NCBI RefSeq assembly: GCF_000485595.1 | Contig: NW_014578829.1 | Location: forward strand, 12,395 to 46,523 | DNA length: 34,129 nucleotides | DNA from: Priapulus caudatus | Taxonomy: Eukaryota; Priapulida; Priapulimorpha; Priapulimorphida; Priapulidae | Direction of reading: 5' to 3' | Part shown: positions 10,861 to 23,500 of the stretch, in pieces | Layout: every line of letters starts with the position of its first letter | Position numbering within the stretch: position 1 is the stretch's first letter | The notes under the pieces: model-generated | The model's database searches: none | What the model was told of the DNA's origin: nothing | What the model saw: only the letters and a program-made list of their open reading frames with translations | Made by a program: the position numbers and the translations under genes

Positions 10861-11510
10861 CGATCACATCCGAGAGGGCGCCACTATGTCGAGTAACGTG
10901 AGCGATCAACATTCTCAGAGGGCGGCCACTATGTCGAGTAACGCGAGCGATCACATCTGAGAGGGCGCCACTATGTCGAGTAACGCGAGCGATCACATCT
11001 GAGAGGGCGCCACTATGTCGAGTAACGCGAGCGATCACATCTTGAGAGGGCGCCACTATGTCGAGTAACGTGAGCGGATCACATCTGAGAGGGCGCCACT
11101 ATGTCGAGTAACGCGAGCGATCACATCTGATGAGGGGCGACTATGTCGAGTACACGCGAGCGATCACATCTGAGAGGGCGCACTATGTCGAGTAACGCGA
11201 GCGATCACATCTGAGAGGGCGCCACTTATGTCGAGTTAACGGCGAGGCGATCACATCTGAAGAGGGCGCCACTATGGTCGAGTAACGCGAGCGATCACAT
11301 CTGAGAGGCGCCACTATGTCGAGTAACGCGAGCGATCACATCTCAGGAGGCGCCACTATGTCGAGTACGCCGAGCGATCACATCTGAGAGGGCGCCACTA
11401 TGGTGAGGTAACGCTTGCAGCGATCACATGCTAGAGGGCGCGCACTATGTCGAGTAACGTGGCGATCAACCATCTGAGAGGAGCGCCACGGTATGTCCGA
11501 GTATACGCGA
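10861..11510. repeat. 42-bp satellite array (GATCACATCTGAGAGGGCGC...)
   Basis: About fifteen copies of a 42-base unit that begins GATCACATCTGAGAGGGCGC and ends GTCGAGTAACGCGAGC. Copies before about 11040 are near-perfect. After that most carry single-base insertions or deletions, a pattern more like uncorrected sequencing error than natural divergence. It abuts the last readable DALRD3 exon. Confidence 0.93.
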
Positions 11511-11528
11511 TGCGCATTATCTCATCAC

Positions 11529-11596
11529 CTGCTCAGCGCTGCCAGCAAGTACAGACGCGGCCGGGCCATCGTCGGCATCATATGCGTCTTTGGTTC
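11529..11596 (-). CDS. DALRD3: DALRD3 exon 11 (near C terminus)
   Basis: The acceptor is TTGTCTCAG. It reads EPKTHMMPTMARPRLYLL, then AALS, before a possible donor gtgatg at 11528; read through, a TGA stop follows at once. Human has [20 protein letters not shown] here. An extra residue in the ARPRL part and the abrupt end suggest indel errors or a missing last exon. The 42-bp satellite begins about 20 bases later. Confidence 0.72.
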
Positions 11597-14500
11597 CTGA
11601 GACAAGAGAACACGTACAGCACAATCGTGTTACATGACGAACCGCAGTCTCAGCAGGCTAGGGTTTCTCGCGAGACTCCCCGATGAAAAGAATGCAGATG
11701 AGGTTACATTTCGACCAAAAATCTCGTTGCCGAAACTAATGCGGGATTTTTTTTACGGACCGACGAACGTTCGATCGTTACATTGCGTGAACGGTCCCGG
11801 GCGGCCGATTACTCGCACTTACGCAGAAGAAACATGTTCATGGTGCATCTATGCATATCGTATACTACGAATTCATTAGTTTCCAACGAAATGCATATGA
11901 ACTTGTTTCTTGCCATCGTCGTATATATTTTACCACGATGCACTGTGCACGCGGCTGTAAGTACACACTCAGTTCTCGAGATGCTTGGAAGGAATGATGC
12001 ATATCTGCCAACGAAGGGACTAGATCAACCACAGCACACGCGTCAACCCCACGCGACGGACTCACGCCACCGCAAACCACGGTTTGCTCACGACTTGCCG
12101 CCGATGCACTCAGTGACATGGGAATTTTGGCAGCATTGTATGACACATTTCAAGCTTGTGTGCCACATACGATTATGCCTCAAGTGTTCGGTTCGATTAG
12201 TATTTTACATCGTCTACGCTGACCTGGACCCAGTTATATATGATGACAAGGATGTGAAGTAGAATGAAAGTGTCATATGACACTATGACTCACATTGGGT
12301 GTGATAGAGGGGAATGATATTTAAACTTTAGTTAAGTGTTTCATTTATGACGGACCAAATGCCGGCATTAAAATGTCCTTATTATCGTGTTTTATTTAAT
12401 AGAAATTTCACTGTTTGTTTCAGGCGTTAGTTATGATGCTGAAGATAAATGTTTCAATCTGATAAGTCTGATCTGGGCGAGAGATGGCGCTACGCTAAAT
12501 GATTCGCCATTTTGGTTTTCGTTATCGCGCCAAATTAAAAGCAATAAAATTATTCAGTCAAAATACTGTTAACGAAGAATCTAAAACACGAATAATATTA
12601 CACGTAGGTATGATTCAGGTAGGCAGGTAGGTAGGTAAATTTAACAAAATCGAATGATCTAGATGGCATTTTCTTTTTGCAAAAGTGAGTTGTGGCTCGA
12701 AAGTTAGGCTCGACTGGCGTGCTAACAAAATTAAGGACTCTTCAAATCTCTTCACTTAGGAGTAAAACTGTATGCATTTTGAAGTCGAAAGGCTTCTAGT
12801 CGTATCGTTTGGACCGCTAGTCAAATGTTGAACGGAACAGACGGACGGGAGGTCGATCGGACGGACACCCATGGCCAATAGCCCTACATCTTGAGCGATG
12901 TCACATGCGAGCTAAAAAAATGTGGCTAGTTTCATGTGATGCTACAGTGTGCACGACACATAGAAAGATTAGTACGTCAAAAATGTGTATGATATATATG
13001 GCAACCTTATGTGTGTATATATTTGCGTGTGGAGAGTTGGCGTGGAATTCCCCAACGCAGTCTTTCACCAGGGTCGGGAACGGTAGTATGTAGTTAAACA
13101 GCAGTGACCACTCCTCCTGAAAACACAGAACACTGGTCAGCACGTGCTGCCACCTGGATCCAACATCCTCAAAATTCACTCAGTGTAATTCTTGGCCTTC
13201 CTCTAAAACGATTACAGTAGAACATGGATTCTCGCAGATACCGAAATAAGCACCCTAAAAGCATCCGTTATTGTTAACCGAACCATACCTCCTCCACCAG
13301 CAAGCTTGTATCTACATCCTCAAAATCTGGTAATGCTGGGTAGTAACCTGGGATAAAAATAAACCACACTGTACTTTACTTATCCTCACTTAGTGTCCGA
13401 CACGTCTTAAAGAGTTTATTGCAAATTACTGCTCAGAAATGCTCAATCTCCTACAAATATATAGCGAAATATTGTCTCACCTCACAGCCGATATATTACT
13501 GATTACACCCATTTGAAAAACACTAAGAATTTATGCAGTTATAGCACAGAATGAATTTGAATACATCGTAACACCATGGCATATATGATTACGGCGCCAA
13601 TAATTTTGCAAATGGCGCCTTAGTCAGAATGGGTGCACTTGTAACTTGTTGGTGCCCTAACTTAGTTACACGTGCTCCTATTCTGCAACTAATAATTTTG
13701 CAAATTCAAACAAAGGGGCATCTGATTCTGTGTAGTCAACTCCGTCCTCTGTGTCGTAAAAGTGGGGAAAACACAAGATCGTGACTGAAATAAATACTTT
13801 AAAAGCACAGGTTCACACAGTGTTAGCGCCACAGCACAAGATTACTGTATTACGGCACGAAAATACGTAAGATTCGCAGACCAAGCTAATGATCGCCGGA
13901 CTCAAATCGTCATTTCGAAACAGATAAAGCTGCCGACCATTCGCATTAAGGACTACAAGAGTACTGTGTATACGCTGTATATTTCGCGGTGGTTTAATTT
14001 TCGCGAATTTCGCGAACGCGTCCCCGACCGCAAAAATAACAACACGCGAATAATTCATACCGAATAATACCGAATAATTCGTAATTCACCGACCGCGAAA
14101 TTAACCGCTCGCGAAATTGTCCGTCGAGTCTGAATTCGCGAAAATATCTGTACGCGAAGAATATGGCGTATACAGCAGTACCTGCTTCGACGTCCTCCTC
14201 GTGGTGTTGGAACAGTGTGGAGAGGCGTGCGTAGTTGTAGAGCACAAACGCGCCGCCCTTACTGCCGATGAGCCCGCCAGTCTGCAGCAGATCCAACTTA
14301 ACCTGCGTGCGAAAAATAGATAACACTAGACACTCGCTTGCTACACACGCGCCGCCATCGTCGGCATCAGATGCTCTCTTGGTTCCTGAAGACAAGAGAA
14401 CAACGTACAGCACAATCGTGTTACATGACCACGCAGTCCTCAGCAGGCTAGGGTGTTCTCGCGAACTCCCCATGAAAAGAAAATGCAATGAGGTTACATT

Positions 14501-17500
14501 TTTCGACCAAAATCTCAGTGCGAACTAATTGCGTGATTTTTTTACGGCCGACGAAACGTTCGTCGTTCAACATTGCGTGAAAACGGCCCGGGCGCGCCCG
14601 ATTACTCGCACTTACGCAGAAGAAACATGTTCATGGATGCATCATGCATCATCGGTATACTACGAATTCATAGTTTCCAACGAAATGCAATGAACTTAGT
14701 TCCTGCCTCATCGGTATATTTACCACGAGCACGTGCACTCGGCTGTAGTACACACTCAGTGTCCTCGAGAGGCTTGCAAGGAATGCACATATCTGCAACA
14801 GAAGGAACTAGAATCAACCACAGCACACGCGTCAACCCCACGCACGACTCACGCCACCGCAACACGGTTGCTCACCGACTTGCCGCATGCAACTGAGTGA
14901 CATGGGAATTTTGGCACGCATTGTAATGACACTTTCAAGCCTGTGTGCACAATACGATTATGCCTCAAGAGTCCGATTCATATATTTTACATGTCTACGT
15001 TTGACCTGACCACAGTTATATAGATGACAAGGAGTGAAGTAAGAATGAAAGTGTCAATGACACTATAGCTCACCTTGGGTGTGATAGAAGAGGGAGATAA
15101 TATTTAAAATTTAGTAAGTGTTTCATTTACAACGGACCAAAATGCGATCAAATGTCCTTATTTCCTGTTTTATACTAATAGAAATTTCACTGTTTTGTTT
15201 CAGGGTTAGTTTTGATGTGAAAATAAATGTTTCAAATCTGAAAGTCTGAAATCTGGGCGAGAGATGGCGCTACGCCTAAATGATCGCCATTTTGGTTTTC
15301 GATTATCGCGCAAATACAAGCAATAAAATATTCCAGTCAAAATACTGTAACGAAGAATCTAAAACACAATATTACACGTAGGTATGATTAGGTAGGCAGG
15401 TAGGTAGGTAAATTTAACAAAATCGAATGAATCTAGATGGCCATTTTCATTTTTGCCAAAAAGTGAGTGTGGCTCGAAAGTAGGTCGACTGGCGTGCTAC
15501 AAAATAGGACGTTCAAATCTCTCACATAGGAGTAACAACTGTATGCAATTTGAAGTCAAAAGGTTCTCAAGTTATCGTTGACCGTAGCCAAATGTTGACG
15601 GACGGACGGACGGACGTACGACGGACGACACCCCATGGCAATAGCTCATCTTGACGATGTCAAGGTTAGCTAAAAATTACGTTATATACACGCATGCAAA
15701 CACAGTTATAATATGTATCACAACGTATATATACAACAGATATCAATGATCTGAGCTACAGTTACATATATTCAAATATTAACGGATATCAAATATCATA
15801 TTTTACAACTATTGATATTATCAAGAGTGCATAATAGAGAAGAGTATGAGATAGCACAAGATTACTGTATTCGGCCACGAAAATAGTAAGAATTCGCAGA
15901 CCAAGCTAATGAATCGCCGGAACATCAAAATCGTCATTTCGAAACAGATAAAAGCGCCGACCATTCCATTAAGGAATACAAGAGTACTGTGTAGTACGCT
16001 GTATATTTCAGCGCTGGGTTTAATTTCGCGAATTTCGTGAACGCGTCCCGACGCAAAAAACAAACAACGTCGAATAATTCATACCGAATAATAACCGATA
16101 ATTCGTAATTCACCGACGCAGCGTTGGCTGGGACAGCGCGCGAAAATTAACCGCTCGCGAAATTGTCCCGTACGAGTCTGAATTCGCGAAAATATCTGTA
16201 CGCGAAGAAATATGGCGTAACAGCAGTAGCCTCTTCAGACGTCCTCCACTTCGTGGTGTTGGAACAGTGTGGAGAGGCCGTGCGTAGTTGTAGAGCAGAC
16301 AAACAGCGCCGCCCTTACTGCCGGATGAAAGCCGCCAGTCTGGCAGCAGATCCAACTTAACCTGCGTGCGAAAAATAGATAACACATAGAACACTCGCTA
16401 TGCATAGCCAGGCGATAATAACCATACTGATAGCGCGTGTATGTAGATACGGCAGGTACTGAATAACGCGTGTATGTAGATACCGTACTGATACGCGGTG
16501 TATGTTAGATACCGTACTGATACGCCGTGTAATGTAGATACCGTACTGATGATCGCGTGTACGTAGAGTACCGGTACCTGACAGCGCGTGTACAGTAGAT
16601 ACGGCGTAAGCTGATAACGCGTGTATGTAGAATACGGAGACTGATACGCAGTGTACGTAGATACCTGTACTGATACGCGTGTATGTAGATACGCGTACTG
16701 ACACGCGTGTACGTAAGATTACGCGTACTGACACGGCGTGTATGTTAGATTAACGCGTACTGATACGCGTCGTACGTAGATATCCCGTTACTGATACGTG
16801 TGTATGTAGATACCTGTACTGATACGCGTGTACGTAGATACGCGTACTATACGTCGTGTATGTAGATACCGGAGCCGAGGTACTGAACAGCGTGATACGT
16901 AGATACGGGTACTGAACGCCAGTGTATGTAGATACCCGGGTACTGATGCAGCGCAGGTGGTATATGTCAGAGTACCCGAGGGAGGGGGGCGGGGTACGTG
17001 AATACGCGTGTATGTAGATACGGGTACGCTGCGAGTGGAGCGCGTGTAGTAGAGAGGCCCGTACTGATCAGCGCGTGTATGTAGATACCCACAGTGGGAC
17101 TGATGACCGCGGTGGTATCGTAGAGGTACGCGTACTCGGATGACGCGGTGTAAATGGGTAGATACCCGGTACTGAATACGGCGTGTATGTTAGATTACCG
17201 GCGTAGTAATCTGGGCGATAACGACGTGTCATGTAGAGGTACCGTACTGGATACGCGTGGTACCGTAGAAGTGGACGCCGGGTACTGATACGCGTGTACG
17301 TAAGATTACCGTACTGATACGCGTGTACTTAGATACCAAGTACTGATACGCGTGTATGTAAGAATACGCGTAGCTGAAATGACGCGTGTAACAGTAGATA
17401 CCGTACTGATACGCGTGTATGTAGAATATCGCGTACCTGATACGCGATGTACGAGATACGCGTACTGATATCGCGTGTACGTAGAATACGCGTACATGAT

Positions 17501-20500
17501 ACGCGTGTATGTAGATACCGTAACTTTATACCGCGTGTATGTAGAATACCGTACTGATACGCGTGTATGTAGATACCCGTACTGACACGCGTGTACGTAG
17601 ATACCGTACTGACACGCGTGTATGTAGATACGCGTAACTGATACAGCGTGTACGTAGAATACGTACTGAATACGGCGTGTACGGTAGATACGTAGTGATA
17701 CAGCGTGTATGTAGATACCGTACTGAATACGCGTAGTATGTATATAAGATACCGTACTGATTGACGCGTGTATGTAGATCACCGTACTCGACACGCGTGT
17801 ACGTAGATACCGGTAACTGATACGCGTGTACGTAGATACCGTACTGATAGCGCGTGTAATGCTAGATACCGGACTGATAACCGTGTATGTAGATACGCAG
17901 TACCTGAAAGACGCGTGTACGTAGATACGTACGATACGCGTGTATGAGATAACCGGTATGACAGCGCGCTGTACGTAGATACGCGTACTGATACGCGTGT
18001 ATGTAGATACCGTACTGAGTTACGCGTAATGTAAGAATACCAGTACTGATACGCGTGTATGTAAGATACGCGTACTGATACGTGTGTATGTAATACCCGT
18101 ACTGATACGCGTAGTACGTAGATACCGTACTGACACGCGTGTACGTAGATACCGTACTGATACGCGTGTACGTAGCATACCGTACTGATACGCGTTGTAT
18201 CGGTAGATACCGTACTGAATNNNNNNNNNNNNNNNNNNNNNNNNNACACGGTTTTTTGAACAGCGTTTATGCATAGTTTTCAACTGGTAAATAATCTATC
18301 ATATTGTGAATAAATATATCAAACTTTACTTGTTTTCTCGTCTATTGATTCTCCCTTAATCATACTGACACCACCAATTTTACTCTGAAATCGTATGCTG
18401 TTCTTTCAAAAAAAGTATTTGTAATCGAACGGTTTCGTACCAGTTTTCACGCTATGAATGCTCTCTCCGACCGAACTTTCTTATTGGGATTAGTGTTCTA
18501 GTTGTCCTATGACGGTAACTTTGGGGCGTCATATGGAATAGTTAAGGCTCACTCGATTTAATTCAGCGGCAGCGTTTCCAGCTTGCTCATGCTAAAATAA
18601 ATGCGCTCTCACGGCCAAGCTAGCGTAGCAGCTGAATTCCCGCTTACGCCCCAGCGTACCGTTCATAGACAACAGAACACTAGTCCCATAAGATAAGTTT
18701 CGCGTCGCGAGGATGCATTCATCGTTCTGAAAACGCTACGAATACCGCTGTCGTATTCAAATAACTTATTGAAGAAACACATACGATTTTTCAGCGTATA
18801 ATGTGCGTGTCATATGATTAATGGAGAATCATAGACGAAACAAGGTAAAGTTTGAAATCATATATTTATTCACATATGGATATGATTATATTACAGTTGA
18901 AAACATGCAAAAGCGCTGGTTAAAACCGTTGTCATACTCTTCTCTATTATGCACTCTTGAAGTTATTATTAAAGAAATTTTCATACTTTATTATCGTTTT
19001 CACTGCCTTGAGTTTTTCCTGGAGCATCGGCCTGATCTAGAACCACATTGAGGCAATTTTGTGCGCAAGCTAGAGAAAAAAACTCAAACAAAATGAGAAT
19101 AGGTTTGTATTATATATACATTAAATATTATTATCTAGGCAGCGGTTGCCGAATTAACGAAGTCGCGCTAGTTAAAATTCCCCTGCATTTGACATCTATG
19201 CAGGAGTCCGTGTAACTCCCTGAAATTGCGCCATACGCATTAATTACCTCCGCTCCGCAACGAGTGCAGGGGAGGTAATGCGATTCGGTCGCACTGTGAT
19301 GGTGTGTGTGTGGGTGTGTGTGTGTGTAGTGTTCGCGGCCCGAGTCGATTCAGCAGCAGCTCGCCTTAGGGCATCCAGTCGAGCGCAGCTCGCCTTTAGG
19401 CGCGTCTCAGCCAGCAGCAGCCAGCAGCGAGCCAGCTGTTATACACATATCATTGCTTACACGCGTCGCTTCAGTGCGTATGCACTCTCCTGTGAGTGCC
19501 CTTCTGCTCTAGTTTACCTCCGCGCAACAGAGTTGCCGCAGGGGCCGCGGGTAACTGTAATTCGTGTCGTTGTGTGTGTGTTGTACAGGGCTCGAATTAA
19601 CGGACGCAGGCACCGACGTGACAATGCCCGTCGGTGCCCTATTCATCGCCCGTTACTGCCCCTGAAAAATCCACCCCGACCGACGGCAGTCACCTGCCTT
19701 GCCCTTTTTGTGTAATTGCCCGTCGCGCTATGCCCTTTATCTACTGCCTTAGTTTCGTTTAGTCGAGCAACATAACACGTGGCGCCTCGTGCGTGCTGGC
19801 AGTTTGTCGAATGTATGACGCTTAAAAGCCGATAGTCGGCAGGTAGGAAATAATTAACGCATCGCGATAATTATTCGTCTCCTGATAGCGATGGCATGGA
19901 AATTTCTGCGTTCAAGTCAACTGCTAACTTCATTTAGCAGCAGGGCGGTACAGGGCGTCAGGTGTTACTGCTTGTTGTAAGCTTACATGGCGGGCATATT
20001 GTTTTGTACATTAAAAGCAAGACCGATGTGATGTATCGAATTGTTCATGAGTTTCCTATATTTTTACCAAAAGTCCTTTGTGGCCCCTTATCAAAATTTG
20101 AGAGTTGCCTGTGGTGCCTTTTTAAAATTAGCCTCTGTGCCTTCCAATTTTATAAGAAAAAATTCAATGCGCGTATTTTCTCACATGCCTTAAAAAAATA
20201 GCGCTGCCCTTCTCGTCGCTTAATTCAAGCCCTGATGTGTGTGTGTGTGGTGCTGCTGTGTGTTGTGTGTGGGGTGTTGTGTGTGTCCAGCCCGCGCGGC
20301 GCAATCGACTAGCGCGTCGAGTCAGCGAAGCGGGGCCGAGTCAGCAGCAGGCGAGTGAGGTCAGCAGCAATACCAATGCAGCGCGTTCTCCCTCACGTTG
20401 CCGCAAACGGGGCGCCCGGTTCTTTGCCGCGCGCTCCCGTTGGTGGGCGGATAACGTTCCCCCCTGTTTCAATCGTTGGCGCCCCGTTTAACAATACTCT

Positions 20501-23500
20501 CCGCCCCGATTAAATGTCCACGCACAATAAAAGCTTTCCAGCGCCGCGGAACTCGAGGCGTCAAGAAGTACAATTTGGACCAGGTATACCCGCTACGGTG
20601 GATTTTTACGAGTACCACGGCATGCACTGCAGACAATTACAACAGTCTAAACCTTCCCACCACCCAACACTAACTGTACACCGACTCGGCATATCTTATA
20701 TATTACAGAACCCCAAATACCGCTTATGGTGTGGTGGAGATTTTAAAATCCGCATTAATTAGTGGTACGGCCTAAAAAAACCACGCCCCCTCCCCGCCTT
20801 ATTTCATCCCCCCCCTCCCCCTTCCCTTCCCTCCCCCCTAGTTTGAATTTCATTCCTGGGGAGAACCCGTGCAATGAGCCTGGCGACGGTCAGCAAGCGC
20901 CACCAGCGAGCGGCGGAAGTCAGTCAGCAGCAGGCAGCAGGCGAGCGGCGAGCCAGCTCGTAACACTTAACATTGTTACATTGCGTCGCGGAGCGATATG
21001 CCACTGCTCCGTGAGGTGCCTCTGTCTAGTTACCATATTTTTTTCAGCCTAATCCGTGTTCCAAGAAAATGGGCAGACGTGCAACCGCATGATCTTAAAA
21101 ATAAGGCACATGCACGTTATGTTAATATTTTAAATTGAAACCTCAGACTGCGGACTCCCTGCATTTTGCTGCGGGACTCCCTATTTTAAGGGTAGCAGAG
21201 TCCATTGGGACTCCCCGTGTTCAAAGTTAATTTCTACCCCGGTCTAGTGTCTAGATTGCTCTTAGGACATTTCATAGCTTTGAATGTAGTAGCAGGACTG
21301 ACATAGCACTCGATGAAAAATGGCAGGTTTATTTCCAAATCTTGATTGTGGGACGCTGCGAGCCACAATGACAAACTATCTCTACTGAATAAAAGAATAA
21401 TGACCAATTGCATAACAGTCATATCAGGAGTAGCACCAAACCTGGTGAATGGGGGGCGTGTCGTTAAGCACAGTCACAAGAGAACATTGCTCAAGGGTCA
21501 AGTGCACCTGCTCGTTTTCGTGTTTTAATTGAATTTCAGTGATCATGATTTGAATCATCAAATGCTCGTCAAAAAGCACTCGTTGGTGCACCCATCTGCG
21601 TTTGTTATTGCGATTAGCGAATTTTGATGAGCCAATTGATGTGCAGAGCTTCAGTGCGGCATGACCCATCATCGTGACATGCCATTTACGAACATCTTGA
21701 ACGAGCACTGACCTGACACGCGTGTACGTAGATACCGTACTGATACGCGTGTATGTAGATACCGTACTGATACGCGTGTATGTAGATACCGTACTGATAC
21801 GCGTGTATGTAGATACCGTACTGATACGCGTGTATGTAGGATAGCTATGCGCGATACTGTCAGTCATTCATATATTTAAGCAGAAAGTACTGCGTGCCAT
21901 ATTCTGTGGTGTATGCATCTAGGAGAAACCACAGTCAATGTCACCAACGACTGCTGTATCCTACTACATTTGTATCCCCGACACATGATGCTATATACAT
22001 ATATATATATATACATACATAGAACAAGACACAAGACTACAGAGTGCCAGTAAATACATCTCTGTAGCAATGTTTCCTCTAATTATTAGTAGTCAGTGTG
22101 CGCAAAAATCGTATGTTGTGCAAATTTAAACTTGAAATTGCAGCTGTACACACCGGAACAAGAAAGGAGAAGTCACGTAAATTAGTAATGTACAAATGTG
22201 GTATTTGAAAAACCGACTAACTAGTACTAGTACTAGTACTAGTAGTTTAGTAGTTAACAGAAACAGTTATCCAAGAGATTGTTTTCAATAAGTATAATTA
22301 TTAATTACTAGATTATTTTAGGTAACTAACATTTTGTGCACACATTAATTTCCTTTGTGCGCTGGTTGCAAAACATGCGCGCGCGACAGAGCTTAGATGG
22401 AACACTGCTCTGCAGTACATGTCAGGTTTCATACAAAACTGGCACACTTACACTTGTATTTGAAGATGTAGAAAGCATCTCAAACTTGACGATGGCACTT
22501 GCTGCTACCTGGATTGTGTCATCCCATTCGGCACCTACAAACAACAAATACAAGACAATTTCATCCATTGTAACACTACACTGATGTCTGCATATGTGTA
22601 TGCACTCATACATAGAATTCTCAACAAATATAACCCGTTGTTTTTAATGTGTATATCACAAAATCACATTAATTTTTGCTGTTTTATCATCCTGGTATTT
22701 GCATCCCATGTTTACGCTCTCAGCTCTAGTCCTGCTAATCGCGTCATAGCACAGGCAACATGTGTTTAGAAGTACCCTGCTACACTTTACCTAAATTGTA
22801 CTAGCTCGCCCAGCCACCAAGCTGGGAATGGTCACGTTTCTAGGCAAAAAAGCAATAAATTGTGGCTCATGTATCTTTTTACTTGTTTTGAGTGGTGATA
22901 TTGAAAACTTAAACCCTGGCGCCGATTAAATTTCTATGTGGTTCTTGTTGGAATGCCGCGTATCGCTCCAATCAGAAAGCAATTTGTGTGATGTATGCAC
23001 GTACATGGTTTTCATACTTCCGTTGCTTCTGGATGTGAAGAGGTGAAATTCTTAATACATGTTAATTCCCCAATCTAGTGTTTGGATTTGTTCCCAAGTG
23101 TGGTCATTCCTAATCTCTTCTGAATAGTTTTTTTGCGACATTGATGATTTGTGTCGCACACCGAAATTATTTTTCCCCGCCTTCAGGGCTTCTACTAATT
23201 CTTTCCAAAGAACCCAAATATCAACTCCTCCTGCAACGCACTGCTAAGAACTCTCGTCCTAGGAATTAAATTAAAATTCCTTTGAGTAAGCTTTAAAGCA
23301 TTCAAAGGTGATGCCTAACCGCCAGCATCCTCAACCGTCATTAATGATCACTTTGCCGGCCAGATATTAGTTTCTTGGCACTGAATCTGAAAACTTGACC
23401 CCTCTAATCCCATCACAGTGAGGTATTCCCCCGATAACTTTAATGTTTATAGGAAAGACCGTAACCGTCATGGAGGTGCGTTTTTAATGCATGTTAAGAT

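Larger units (their letters stand above)
13838..14335. repeat. duplicated segment B, copy 1
   Basis: Homologous in the same orientation to 15854-16397. It includes DALRD3 exon 7 and the MITE at 13961-14181. Homology starts at AGCACAAGATTACTG and runs to the end of the exon 7 acceptor region. Confidence 0.92.
14342..15675. repeat. duplicated segment A, copy 2
   Basis: Second copy of 11550-12900, beginning immediately after segment B copy 1. It shares the GGTAGGTAGGTA and GGACGGAC landmarks (near 15385 and 15600). Many homopolymers and dinucleotides are one base shorter or longer. Confidence 0.92.
15854..16397. repeat. duplicated segment B, copy 2
   Basis: Indel-rich second copy of 13838-14335, including exon 7 and the MITE. 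Between A and B, copy 1 has about 940 bases with exons 8 and 9. Copy 2 has only about 180 unrelated bases. Confidence 0.92.

Noticed and set aside
10861-11510. CRISPR-like array of 42-bp repeats
   Set aside because: Units are contiguous with no unique spacers, and the context is an animal gene intron or 3' flank.
13961-14181. Introner element creating the whole intron
   Set aside because: The MITE covers only the first 221 bases of the intron. The remaining 613 bases to the exon 8 acceptor are unrelated, so it did not create the intron by itself.
16405-18220. Open frames of Tyr/Ile/His/Arg repeats (- strand) as a repeat protein
   Set aside because: They follow the 27-bp satellite, whose length is a multiple of three, and break wherever an indel occurs. 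No gene context was seen.
18821-19051. Hypothetical 76-residue protein
   Set aside because: No homology recognised, AT-rich codons, and it lies in a DALRD3 intron with a transposon-like motif inside it.
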